Assembly (NCBI GenBank): GCA_004556565.1
Contig: SFGN01000064.1
Coordinates: 1 to 15,071 of the forward strand
Source: Lachnospiraceae bacterium
GTDB lineage: Bacteria > Bacillota_A > Clostridia > Lachnospirales > Lachnospiraceae
DNA: 15,071 nucleotides
Reading direction: 5' to 3'
Shown: one piece after another, positions 7,648 through 14,474 of the stretch
Numbering within the stretch: position 1 is the stretch's first letter
How the letters are laid out: every line of letters starts with the position of its first letter
The notes under the pieces: generated by a model
What the model was told of the DNA's origin: nothing
Seen by the model: the letters and a program-made list of their open reading frames with translations, nothing else
Databases searched by the model: none
Made by a program: the position numbers and the translations under genes

Positions 7648-10600
7648 TATTCATTGCCCTCCTTTTTCTTCTTTCTCTTGGAAGCAATGACTGTTGCCGC
7701 AATTCCCGCTGCGGAAAGACCTGCAAGAACCATCCAAAGACCGGTTCTGCTGTCATCGCCTGTTTTTGGTGTATCACGAAGTTCATTGTGCATTTCAATC
7801 TCTACTGTTGAGTCTGCCTGCACAGTAATCTTCTTATCGGCTGGTAAGATATATCCGGCAGATACATTGTCACTGACCTCAGAAACGGTGTATTCTCCGA
7901 TACGAAGTCCGTCCACAAAGATTTCTCCGTTCTTGTCAGTAGTAAATGTGCTGTCATAACCATTAACACCTGTGATACGGAATGTGAAACCTTCTACTTT
8001 ACCGTCAGAAGATGTCTTTTTGATTTTCAGATTACCTTTCATTGCCTGATTGATAAAGCCAACACCTGCTTTATTTTCCACGTCATAAGTCTTTTCATCC
8101 TCAGTGATAGATACAGAATATACACCCTCATCAAGAACAAATCCTTCTGGGGCTTTTGTCTCTTTTACAAGATATTTTCCGTAAAGCAGCTCCTGAATTT
8201 CATAAATGCCGACAGAAGTTTCTTCCAGATTTCCAACAAGCTCATCTTTGTCGTCCAGTTTTCCGTCGCCATTGACATCTTTGTAGACTTCAAAAGTGGC
8301 TCCTGTCAGCTTATTATCCGGATAATCTGCATCCACCTTTGTGAGTCGGATATTGCCATGGATATATTCATTTGTGATTTCCGCTTCAATGACCTGCTCA
8401 TTCCGATCAATAGTGACTGCATGAGCTGTTCCATCAAGGACGAATCCTTCCGGTGCTTCGATTTCTTTGACAATCCAGTTACCATATGGCACTTTCTTAA
8501 ATGCGAAGCTGCCATCTTCTCCGGATTTCACAGTTATAAAAGCATGTTCTGCTGTAAATTCTGTTTCATCAGCTTTAAAGATTCCGATTACTGCACCTGC
8601 AAGTGCTTCTCCGTTTTCATCCACTTTCTTACCTGATACAGAACCATAGATCAGTTTGTTTTCAATCGGTTTCCCGTCATTGACTTTGATTTCAACTGTT
8701 TCAGTATCCTGTCCGGCATAATCAAATGTGAATGCATACTGCTCATCATTCAGGATATAATGTTCATCCGTTGCCATCTCTTTGATATAGTAGCTGCCAA
8801 ACGGAAGGTCTGTCGCTACTGTCGCAGTACCATCCTCCGCAAGTCCGATGATTTCGATCAGTCCGTCTGCCGGGATAACTGTACCGCTTTCTGATACAAT
8901 GTCCTCTTTCGCATAAAGTCCGAAGCTGATATTTTTCAGTTCATCATTCTTGCCGATTCCAAATGTTTCATCCTGTTCAAGCACTTTTTCAAGGGAAATC
9001 TTCACTTTCTGTCTTTCGTTATAGAAGCTTGTGGCAGTTTCTGTTACTGCAACCTCCTGTCCGGCATAAGTGAGTTCTACCTGATGTCCATCTTTATTGA
9101 TGACCATGCCTTCCGGTGCTTTTGTCTCTGTTACGGTATATTTACCCAGATAAAGCTCCTTGCTCTTTGCAGTACCTTCTTCGTCTGTTGTGATCGTATC
9201 AACAACATCTCCTTTTTGGTATCGGAGTGTTCCATCCGGCGTTACCACATCTTCGTCTGCTGTGATTTCATAAGTTGCCCCTGTAAGACCTTTCACTTTG
9301 TATACCGGCTGATAGATCACATCTTTGCCTTTCTCTCCGGATACGTTCACACCAAAGAATACCTCTCCTGTTTTTTCCACAGAAATCGTACCCTTCTGAG
9401 CCATGTTTGGCTTCTCAACCTTAACCAATTTAATCGTGCCCTCCTGTGTTGCATTTTCTTCTGTCACATCAAATGATACCGGTGTACTGTCAAGCACATA
9501 GCCATAAGGAGCCTGAACCTCAACAAGCGAATATCCCTTGCCATACTCCAATTTTTCCGGTGTTACAAGCTGACCGTCTGCATCTGTATAGAAGGTGTCG
9601 ATGGTTGTCGGTGTCGGATAAGTAAAGGTCATAGTTACCTTATTTCCTGCCGGATCGTAAATCTGAAATCCTGCACCTGCATATGGAATGGTTTTACCTG
9701 TTTCCGCATCCTTTTTGACCACTTTGATAAAGCTTTCAAAATTTGCATTGTTGATGAGGTAACGATAAGTCTGTCCATCTTTGGAAATGAACACATCAAA
9801 ATCACTCATCAGCTCTCTGCCTTCCCATCCTTTTGTCTGATGGACGGTATAAACACCGTATGGCATATCTTTTGACTGAGCAAATCCATTCTCATCGCAT
9901 ACAAGTGTGTCTCTCTCATCTTCTTCGGCTGCGTCATAGCTTCCGGAAGATTTCAGATAAACTTCAAACTCTGCACCTTTTTCCGGTGTTTCAATCTTGG
10001 TTTCTCCGTCATCAGTATGCTTGATAACAGCAATATTTCCTTTCATGACCTGTTCAGTTACATCATTGGCAGTCAGATTGTGTTCCACTTCATAGAGTTT
10101 CGGGTCCGCTCCAACTTTGTGAATCGTCTTATCAAGCAAATATCCTTCAGACGGTGTGATTTCTCTGACTGTCCAATCGGTATCGCAGATATATTCTTTC
10201 GTTGTAAACTGCCCATTCGCATCGGTCACATATTTATCTACCAGTGTTTCGCCTTTGTAGATACCATAAACTGCACCTGCAAGTGTCGCATCGCCCTGTG
10301 CTGTGCCTTCCTCCTTGTCACTCTTAGTTATAGTCACTGTGAATTTCTTCAAAATGTTACTGAAATCACGCTTTGTCACAGACTTCCACTGAATAGCTGC
10401 TGTCTGATTCTCCGGTACAACATAGCGTACCTCTGTATCTACTTCTTCTACGGTATACGGTTCACTTCCGCTGATCAGCACATCTTTGAAAGTTGCTACT
10501 CCGTTTGCGTCTGTCACTGCATACTGATCAACTGCAATGTCTGCAAGAGAAGTACCATAAAGATGGAATTTCACACCCTCAACAAGGTTATCTTCTGAGG

Positions 10601-11897
10601 ATTTGACCACCTGAAGGTCGCCCCTTTTCAGAACGTTGTTAAAGTTTACAGTTGCTACCTGTCCTGCAACGACGGTAACTCTGTGTGTTTCCTGCGGCAC
10701 ATATTTGTCGATGGACTGCTCTGTTACGGTATAGACACCCGGCATCAGATTATCAAGCTGGAACTTACCGCCATTCGCTGTTGTTACTGTCTGATTGATA
10801 CCATTACCAGAAATCGTGAAGTTGATACCGTCCACCTTTCCGTCCTCACTGGTCTTGACAATCTGGCAGGAACCATAGCTGACTTTCATCTTCACATAGC
10901 CACTGACCGGATCGCCAACTTCCTGTGCATAGGAAACAACGTCCTGGACACTGGAGCCTGTGCCATGTTTACCCTCGGACCACACAACCACACCTCTGCG
11001 GACAGAGTTTTTCTTGCTGGCAGTGATCGTAAAGGCATCGCTTGGTGCTTTCTCCATAGATACCGTCAGCTTATTCCCATTTGTGGAAAAGGATACCCCA
11101 CTGATACTTGCACTGAAGCTGTAATTAGAGAGTACGTTGTTCGCATCTGTCAGTGTTGTTGTATATTTGCTTCCATCCCACTCCAGTTCCAGTGTTTTTG
11201 CTGAACCGACGGAACGGTTACAAAAACTCGGCACGACCGTATGTTTCTGAATGCTCGCTACCATTGAGTCATAGTAGTTGAAAATCTTACTGCGAAGTGG
11301 GTGTGCGGCATTGACCACATCTTTGACATTGCTGCAACCACTCGCTGCTTTGTGATTAAAGTTTGCGTCACGTTCTCCAACGATGGTTTCCCAGATCAGA
11401 AGCTGTGTCGCATAGGCATGGGCAATACTGTTTGCGGCAGCTTCATTCTGTGAACGCCAGCTTGTGGAAATCGTTCCACGATAACCATACTGTAAGATTC
11501 GACCGATATACTGTCTGATCTCATCTCCGGAAATAACGCCATTTGCCTGAATGTTATTGAAATAGTTTTCATCGTACTGAGTCATAGACTGCCCCATACT
11601 CAGATGCACGCCCGGTTCAATACAATAGCCAACATTGCCTGAAAAAGAACCGATTGCCTTCAGGTTGGTATGCGTGGCACTGCCTGTATGCCATCCATTT
11701 TTCAGTGTCAGGTTATTGTATCCCCATACACCATCATAATTCGCATCGCCATCACGAGGGAAATCGACCATATACACGTTGGTCTTTTCCCCGGCTGCGG
11801 CAAATGCAGTATTCGCTCCTACGCCCATAAAGGCAGTAAGGCTGAGAACTGTTGCCATCACAAACGACACAGCTCTCTTGATTTTTAATTTTGCCAT
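7647..11897 (-). CDS. Cell-wall-anchored SpaA/Cna-B-type adhesin with thioester domain, 1416 aa
   Basis: This is a surface protein exported by the Sec pathway and anchored by sortase. The signal peptide is MAKLKIKRAV plus a hydrophobic core, with probable cleavage after AFA (residue 33). The N-terminal head looks like a thioester (TQXA-type) domain: Cys92 in YCIEPG and Gln165 in ATQLLIWE would form the internal thioester used for covalent attachment. From about residue 342 to 1374 there are about ten Cna-B/prealbumin-like repeats with strand motifs such as YTVTE and KAPEGFVLD. Their Lys, Glu and Asn positions fit intramolecular isopeptide bonds. One repeat contains an EF-hand-like DVNGDGKLDDKDE loop near 1206. 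The C-terminus is TPKTG (1376-1380), a hydrophobic span and KRKKKK. The ATG at 11897 with AAGGAGG eight bases upstream is preferred over an upstream ATG at 11951. It probably mediates attachment to cells or mucosal surfaces, or mating contact. Confidence 0.92.
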   Translation of the reverse strand: MAKLKIKRAVSFVMATVLSLTAFMGVGANTAFAAAGEKTNVYMVDFPRDGDANYDGVWGYNNLTLKNGWHTGSATHTNLKAIGSFSGNVGYCIEPGVHLSMGQSMTQYDENYFNNIQANGVISGDEIRQYIGRILQYGYRGTISTSWRSQNEAAANSIAHAYATQLLIWETIVGERDANFNHKAASGCSNVKDVVNAAHPLRSKIFNYYDSMVASIQKHTVVPSFCNRSVGSAKTLELEWDGSKYTTTLTDANNVLSNYSFSASISGVSFSTNGNKLTVSMEKAPSDAFTITASKKNSVRRGVVVWSEGKHGTGSSVQDVVSYAQEVGDPVSGYVKMKVSYGSCQIVKTSEDGKVDGINFTISGNGINQTVTTANGGKFQLDNLMPGVYTVTEQSIDKYVPQETHRVTVVAGQVATVNFNNVLKRGDLQVVKSSEDNLVEGVKFHLYGTSLADIAVDQYAVTDANGVATFKDVLISGSEPYTVEEVDTEVRYVVPENQTAAIQWKSVTKRDFSNILKKFTVTITKSDKEEGTAQGDATLAGAVYGIYKGETLVDKYVTDANGQFTTKEYICDTDWTVREITPSEGYLLDKTIHKVGADPKLYEVEHNLTANDVTEQVMKGNIAVIKHTDDGETKIETPEKGAEFEVYLKSSGSYDAAEEDERDTLVCDENGFAQSKDMPYGVYTVHQTKGWEGRELMSDFDVFISKDGQTYRYLINNANFESFIKVVKKDAETGKTIPYAGAGFQIYDPAGNKVTMTFTYPTPTTIDTFYTDADGQLVTPEKLEYGKGYSLVEVQAPYGYVLDSTPVSFDVTEENATQEGTIKLVKVEKPNMAQKGTISVEKTGEVFFGVNVSGEKGKDVIYQPVYKVKGLTGATYEITADEDVVTPDGTLRYQKGDVVDTITTDEEGTAKSKELYLGKYTVTETKAPEGMVINKDGHQVELTYAGQEVAVTETATSFYNERQKVKISLEKVLEQDETFGIGKNDELKNISFGLYAKEDIVSESGTVIPADGLIEIIGLAEDGTATVATDLPFGSYYIKEMATDEHYILNDEQYAFTFDYAGQDTETVEIKVNDGKPIENKLIYGSVSGKKVDENGEALAGAVIGIFKADETEFTAEHAFITVKSGEDGSFAFKKVPYGNWIVKEIEAPEGFVLDGTAHAVTIDRNEQVIEAEITNEYIHGNIRLTKVDADYPDNKLTGATFEVYKDVNGDGKLDDKDELVGNLEETSVGIYEIQELLYGKYLVKETKAPEGFVLDEGVYSVSITEDEKTYDVENKAGVGFINQAMKGNLKIKKTSSDGKVEGFTFRITGVNGYDSTFTTDKNGEIFVDGLRIGEYTVSEVSDNVSAGYILPADKKITVQADSTVEIEMHNELRDTPKTGDDSRTGLWMVLAGLSAAGIAATVIASKRKKKKEGNE

Positions 11898-11905
11898 TTG
11901 TTTTT

Positions 11906-11912
11906 CCTCCTT
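11906..11912 (-). promoter_or_regulatory. Ribosome binding site of the adhesin gene
   Basis: AAGGAGG with an eight-base spacer before ATG at 11897 places the start at the signal peptide (MAKLKIK) and excludes the 18-codon upstream extension, which has no such site. Confidence 0.7.
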
Positions 11913-11923
11913 AAACGAAACGA

Positions 11924-11947
11924 ACGCACCGGTTATCCACAGTGCGT
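11924..11947 (-). repeat. Inverted repeat in the adhesin leader
   Basis: ACGCAC and GTGCGT form a perfect 6-bp inverted repeat with a 12-base loop. It lies in the presumed leader, 11 bases before the adhesin ribosome binding site. It could be an mRNA hairpin or a small operator. Six base pairs is modest evidence. Confidence 0.35.
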
Positions 11948-12015
11948 CCAACTTTTATTGCATTTTTATCCCTGTTGTTCTTCCAATACCTGCCGAAGAA
12001 GAAAGCTAAATTTTT

Positions 12016-12045
12016 ATCGTACCAGAACCTCCTGCACTTTTCCAA
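12016..12045 (-). promoter_or_regulatory. Candidate promoter of the adhesin operon
   Basis: On the minus strand TTGGAA (12045..12040) and TACGAT (12021..12016) are 18 bases apart. Each matches the sigma-A consensus at four of six positions. Transcription would start near 12009, giving a leader of about 110 bases with a hairpin before the adhesin gene. It is the best promoter-like pair I found in this gap but not a strong one. Confidence 0.35.
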
Positions 12046-12119
12046 CTGTGCGACTGATTCTTATAGATAACCATAACTTTGTGAGATAGTTATAAATATG
12101 GAGATAGAATATATATTTT

Positions 12120-12175
12120 CAGCAGGTAAACGGTAGGTTATAGGGGGTAGAGTGTGAGAAGGGGGGGAACGATAA
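12120..12175 (-). terminator. Candidate Rho-dependent terminator (C-rich, G-poor stretch) after parB
   Basis: Directly after the parB stop the minus-strand transcript would hold about 55 bases that are nearly half C with only about three G, including C7 and C5 runs. This composition is the hallmark of Rho utilisation sites. No GC-rich hairpin followed by a U-run is present, so an intrinsic terminator is not supported. It would separate parAB from the adhesin operon. Evidence is compositional only. Confidence 0.3.
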
Positions 12176-12178
12176 GCA

Positions 12179-12703
12179 TTATCTGCTGTCACGGTCTGCC
12201 CTCTGCCTTAAATACTTGTTGTAATGCTCCAATGCCTTGCAGATAAAGTCCTCCCTCTGGCTGATCTTGATACTTTTCGGAATAAACTTCTCTACCCGGT
12301 CCATACTCAGCGTTATCTTTTCTTTCTGGTTTGGCTTCTCCTCCGACATGATTGCCTGAATAACTTCGGTTGTGAGTTTCCCTTCCTCAAAAAACTTTCG
12401 CATACGAATGGTCTGATCGTGCGAAGGTGTTGCATCGTTCATGTCGATTTCATCCACGATGTCCCTCTGACAATCCTCATCAAGATACGACAATTCCACT
12501 GCCGGACGCATTTTGATTCGCCCCTGGTCAACAAATTCAAGCAGTTCAGGGACAAGGTATGTCAGACGAATATATCTCTGAATTTGAGTTTGACTTTCGC
12601 CACTCTGTGAAGCAAGTTCTTCTCTTGAATAATTTTGTCCCACTGGGACTAAATTATTTTTTCTCGGTCTGCCTGCCTGTCTTTTCATTGCATCCAAACG
12701 CAT
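12179..12703 (-). CDS. ParB-like protein, C-terminal fragment (separated by frameshift)
   Basis: This fragment begins MRLDAMKRQAGRPRKN and contains the ParB/KorB-type helix-turn-helix region (YSREELASQSGESQTQIQRY), followed by IRLTYLVPELLEFVD and an alpha-helical C-terminus ending in RADRDSR. In intact relatives the sequence runs on from the N-terminal part through AFAYKMRLDAM, so this is the second half of one gene read in another frame. The open frame extends to a TTG at 12712, but neither that codon nor the ATG at 12703 has a visible ribosome binding site. The fragment is therefore probably untranslated unless the ribosome shifts frame, and the gene is probably a pseudogene or contains a sequencing error. 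Intact, it would bind DNA as part of element partition or regulation. Confidence 0.7.
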   Translation of the reverse strand: MRLDAMKRQAGRPRKNNLVPVGQNYSREELASQSGESQTQIQRYIRLTYLVPELLEFVDQGRIKMRPAVELSYLDEDCQRDIVDEIDMNDATPSHDQTIRMRKFFEEGKLTTEVIQAIMSEEKPNQKEKITLSMDRVEKFIPKSIKISQREDFICKALEHYNKYLRQRADRDSR

Positions 12704-13112
12704 TATAAGCAAATGCTTTTTCAGATGGTAGTATCTGTGACCTTTGAAAATTACTCTCCACCATCAAAATCGTGGCTTCATCTCTGCTCAAATCCACAAC
12801 TTCACAGCGAAGTGTTGGAAAACCTGCCAGCTCACAGGCTCGTTTTCTTCTATGACCAGATATGAGTTCGTATCTCCCATCTTCCTTCTGTCTGACTGTT
12901 GCCGGAGTAATAACCCCTCTGTCCCTGATACTCTCTATAAGCTGTAACATATCTTCATCATCCCTGACTTTAAAAGGATGATCTGGGAAATCGTCAATCA
13001 GCCCCAATGGAATATCCCGGATTTTGGAAAGCTTTTCTTCTTCTCTCTGAGCCTGCGTGGTAAACAGGTCATCGAGCTTCGTGAGTGTGAAGTCGCTCTT
13101 TCTTCCTGCCAT
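12654..13112 (-). CDS. parB: ParB-like protein, N-terminal fragment (frameshifted)
   Basis: The N-terminal ParB nuclease/CTPase-like domain is present: IPLGLIDDFPDHPFKVRDD, then ESIRDRGVITPATVR, the GHRR box (ISGHRRKRACELAG) and VESNFQRSQILPSEKAFAY. After AFAY the frame goes into 13 unrelated residues and stops, while the homologous continuation is found in another frame from 12703. Comparison with the family consensus AYKMRLDAM implies loss of two bases near 12704. The ATG at 13112 has GAAGGAGGTG upstream and overlaps the parA end by 44 bases, so translation is probably coupled to parA. The expected intact length is about 311 residues. The fragment alone would keep the CTP/partner-binding part and lack the DNA-binding HTH. 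Confidence 0.85.
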   Translation of the reverse strand: MAGRKSDFTLTKLDDLFTTQAQREEEKLSKIRDIPLGLIDDFPDHPFKVRDDEDMLQLIESIRDRGVITPATVRQKEDGRYELISGHRRKRACELAGFPTLRCEVVDLSRDEATILMVESNFQRSQILPSEKAFAYNAFGCNEKTGRQTEKK

Positions 13113-13893
13113 CTGCTAACACCTCCTTCGTGAATGCGGTGTAAGCCTTTGACACCGTACTGCGTGGCTCATAACCATAAATGCTCTTGCCTTTTGAAGA
13201 AGCTTCTGCGGCTTTTACTCCGATTGGGATAGATGTCCGGTACATCTTAATATGATTCCCGAAGTTTTCCCTCAGAGCTTCCACCGTACTTTTAGCAAGA
13301 TTGGTCCGGCTGTCTACCAGAGTTAGAAGTATTCCATCAATCTTAATATCCGGATTGATATACTTCTTTACCCTTGAAATCGTCTGCACGAGCTGCGTCA
13401 TTCCTTTTGCTGGCAGATATTGAGCCTGAACCGGAATAATCACACTGTCTGCCGCCGAAAGAGCATTGAGCGTTACCATACTAAGCGATGGCATACAGTC
13501 GATCACAACAAAATCATATCTGTCTTTAATCTGATTCAAGTAATTTTTCATTGTGGTTTCTCTGCTCATGGCATTCATTAGGTTATACTCCATTGCTGAA
13601 AGCTCAAGGTTTGCCGGGACAAGATCAACTCCTTCATCATGGTGCAGGATTCCAACCATCGGGTCATTCATCGTTTCATTCATCACATCTGTTAATTTCG
13701 TTGCAAGCGTGATACCCAGACTGTCCGTATCCTGCCACCCCAGACAAGTGGTTAAGTCTCCCTGTGGGTCTGCATCAACAAGTAATACTTTCTTTCCCTG
13801 CATTGCAAGACCGATTCCGAGATTGACCGAAGTGGTGGTCTTTCCTACTCCGCCTTTCTGATTGCAGATGGCAATCGTTTTGCAGTTTGACAC
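13069..13893 (-). CDS. parA: ParA-family partition ATPase, 274 aa
   Basis: This is a MinD/ParA-superfamily ATPase that acts with ParB in segregating or stabilising the element and often represses its own operon. Visible motifs are the deviant Walker A CNQKGGVGKTTT (about residues 10-21 from the GTG start), the VLLVDADPQGD switch and the Walker B-like FVVIDCMPSLSM. A GTG at 13893 preceded by AAAGGAGG with a nine-base spacer is the likely start. An ATG twelve codons upstream (13929) lacks a site, would add residues absent from typical relatives, and would put that ribosome binding site inside the gene. It overlaps the downstream parB-like gene by 44 bases. Two inverted repeats lie just upstream of the chosen start and are candidate autoregulatory operators. 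Confidence 0.92.
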   Translation of the reverse strand: MSNCKTIAICNQKGGVGKTTTSVNLGIGLAMQGKKVLLVDADPQGDLTTCLGWQDTDSLGITLATKLTDVMNETMNDPMVGILHHDEGVDLVPANLELSAMEYNLMNAMSRETTMKNYLNQIKDRYDFVVIDCMPSLSMVTLNALSAADSVIIPVQAQYLPAKGMTQLVQTISRVKKYINPDIKIDGILLTLVDSRTNLAKSTVEALRENFGNHIKMYRTSIPIGVKAAEASSKGKSIYGYEPRSTVSKAYTAFTKEVLADGRKKERLHTHEAR

Positions 13894-13902
13894 TTCTTGC
13901 GT

Positions 13903-13910
13903 CCTCCTTT
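13903..13910 (-). promoter_or_regulatory. Ribosome binding site setting the GTG start of parA
   Basis: AAAGGAGG, nine bases, then GTG at 13893. It decides between this start and the upstream ATG at 13929. Confidence 0.7.
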
Positions 13911-13920
13911 CCTGAATATT

Positions 13921-13944
13921 CATAGCCATTGTAGAATGACTATG
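13921..13944. repeat. Imperfect inverted repeat upstream of parA
   Basis: CATAGCCATT and AATGACTATG are 10-base arms with a single mismatch and a four-base centre. The repeat is 28 bases upstream of the parA GTG start, inside the leader, and is a candidate operator for ParA or another regulator. Confidence 0.5.
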
Positions 13945-13949
13945 TACCT

Positions 13950-13973
13950 GACCGTTTCATTTCCTAAACGGTC
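13950..13973. repeat. Perfect 8-bp inverted repeat upstream of parA
   Basis: GACCGTTT and AAACGGTC are perfect 8-base arms around an eight-base centre. The repeat is six bases from the imperfect repeat nearer parA. The pair suggests a protein-binding region such as a parA operator or a parS-like centromere. A canonical bacterial parS sequence is not seen. Confidence 0.55.
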
Positions 13974-14131
13974 GTGGCAACATTTGTTCTCAACACCCCT
14001 TGCCGAGCGTATCGCTCATGGGAAGCCACTAAGGAACAGACTGCTGATCTGTATCATAGGATTCTAACCTCTGCCGGGTACTCCGCCAGCTCCTTAGAGA
14101 AGTATCATTATCTTTCTGACTGTCATCGCCA

Positions 14132-14150
14132 TGTCAGGAGCAACCTGACA
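14132..14150. repeat. Perfect 7-bp hairpin in the parA upstream region
   Basis: TGTCAGG, AGCAA, CCTGACA. The arms are perfect and the loop short, so it could form in RNA or single-stranded DNA. No U-run follows on either strand, so it is not an intrinsic terminator. Confidence 0.5.
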
Positions 14151-14399
14151 CTCATACCGGGAGTTCTCGCTGTTCTGCATCCACAAAAGTTATGGCGTAC
14201 CCGATAAGGTGGCTATCATCAGAATTAACGTCTTAGTGACCTGTATATTCAGTTTTAAATTTCAAAGGAAGGCGTTCCATTTTTGTTGATTGGAATTACT
14301 CCCTTCACTTATTTGGAATTGCTCAGGCTTTTGACACCCTATTTTTTATAAATTTTTTTAATTATTTTTTTTGAGAGAGATTTTAGAACAATAGATAAG

Positions 14400-14428
14400 T
14401 AGAAAAAGCTTCAAATCCCGTGTATAAT
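14400..14428 (+). promoter_or_regulatory. Sigma-A-type promoter of the 163-aa gene
   Basis: TAGAAA (14400..14405), a 17-base spacer and a perfect TATAAT (14423..14428), in AT-rich DNA, with the start codon 46 bases downstream. It fires away from the parAB module. Confidence 0.65.
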
Positions 14429-14474
14429 TAAGAAATAACGATAGAAACAAATCGGTATTTGGGGAGAATAATGA

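Larger units (their letters stand above)
13974..14474. other. Gene-poor region upstream of parA: inverted repeats, then AT-rich DNA
   Basis: I see no convincing gene here. The first 230 bases have a composition like the ICE genes and hold local hairpins: GAGCG-TAT-CGCTC (14005..14017), CAGA/TCTG (14037..14051) and TGTCAGG-AGCAA-CCTGACA (14132..14150). A weak minus-strand promoter-like pair, CTGACA and GATAAT with a 19-base spacer (14107..14137), would give a long structured leader for parA. From about 14210 the DNA becomes AT-rich, with a T/A-only stretch around 14342..14371. A plus-strand reading frame (13974..14207, 77 codons) starts with GTG, has no ribosome binding site and resembles nothing I know. 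The region could hold an oriT, a partition site or a non-coding RNA. None is proven. Confidence 0.45.

Noticed and set aside
10017..10598. Long plus-strand open frame of 193 codons opposite the adhesin gene
   Set aside because: It is antisense to a clearly coding repeat protein, has Cys/Phe/His-rich composition typical of reverse-strand shadows, and lacks a translation signal.
12141..12167. G-runs near GTAGAGTGTGAG as a conjugative nic site
   Set aside because: The similarity to the pMV158-type nic sequence is partial and no flanking inverted repeat of the expected type is present.
12171..12183. GATAA-GCA-TTATC hairpin over the parB stop as an intrinsic terminator
   Set aside because: The stem is short and AT-rich with no U-run after it.
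13894..13929. Upstream ATG start for parA (12 extra codons)
   Set aside because: It would place the strong AAAGGAGG site inside the coding region, overlap an inverted repeat, and give an N-terminus unlike typical relatives.
14029..14203. Long-range 7-base complementary pairs (CTAAGGA/TCCTTAG and CGGGTAC/GTACCCG) that would form a pseudoknot
   Set aside because: About one or two 7-base pairs are expected by chance in a segment this long, so they are not evidence of structure without covariation.
13974..14207. Plus-strand 77-codon ORF starting with GTG
   Set aside because: No ribosome binding site, no recognisable protein features, and it begins right at the edge of an inverted repeat. Kept only as part of the gene-poor region description.
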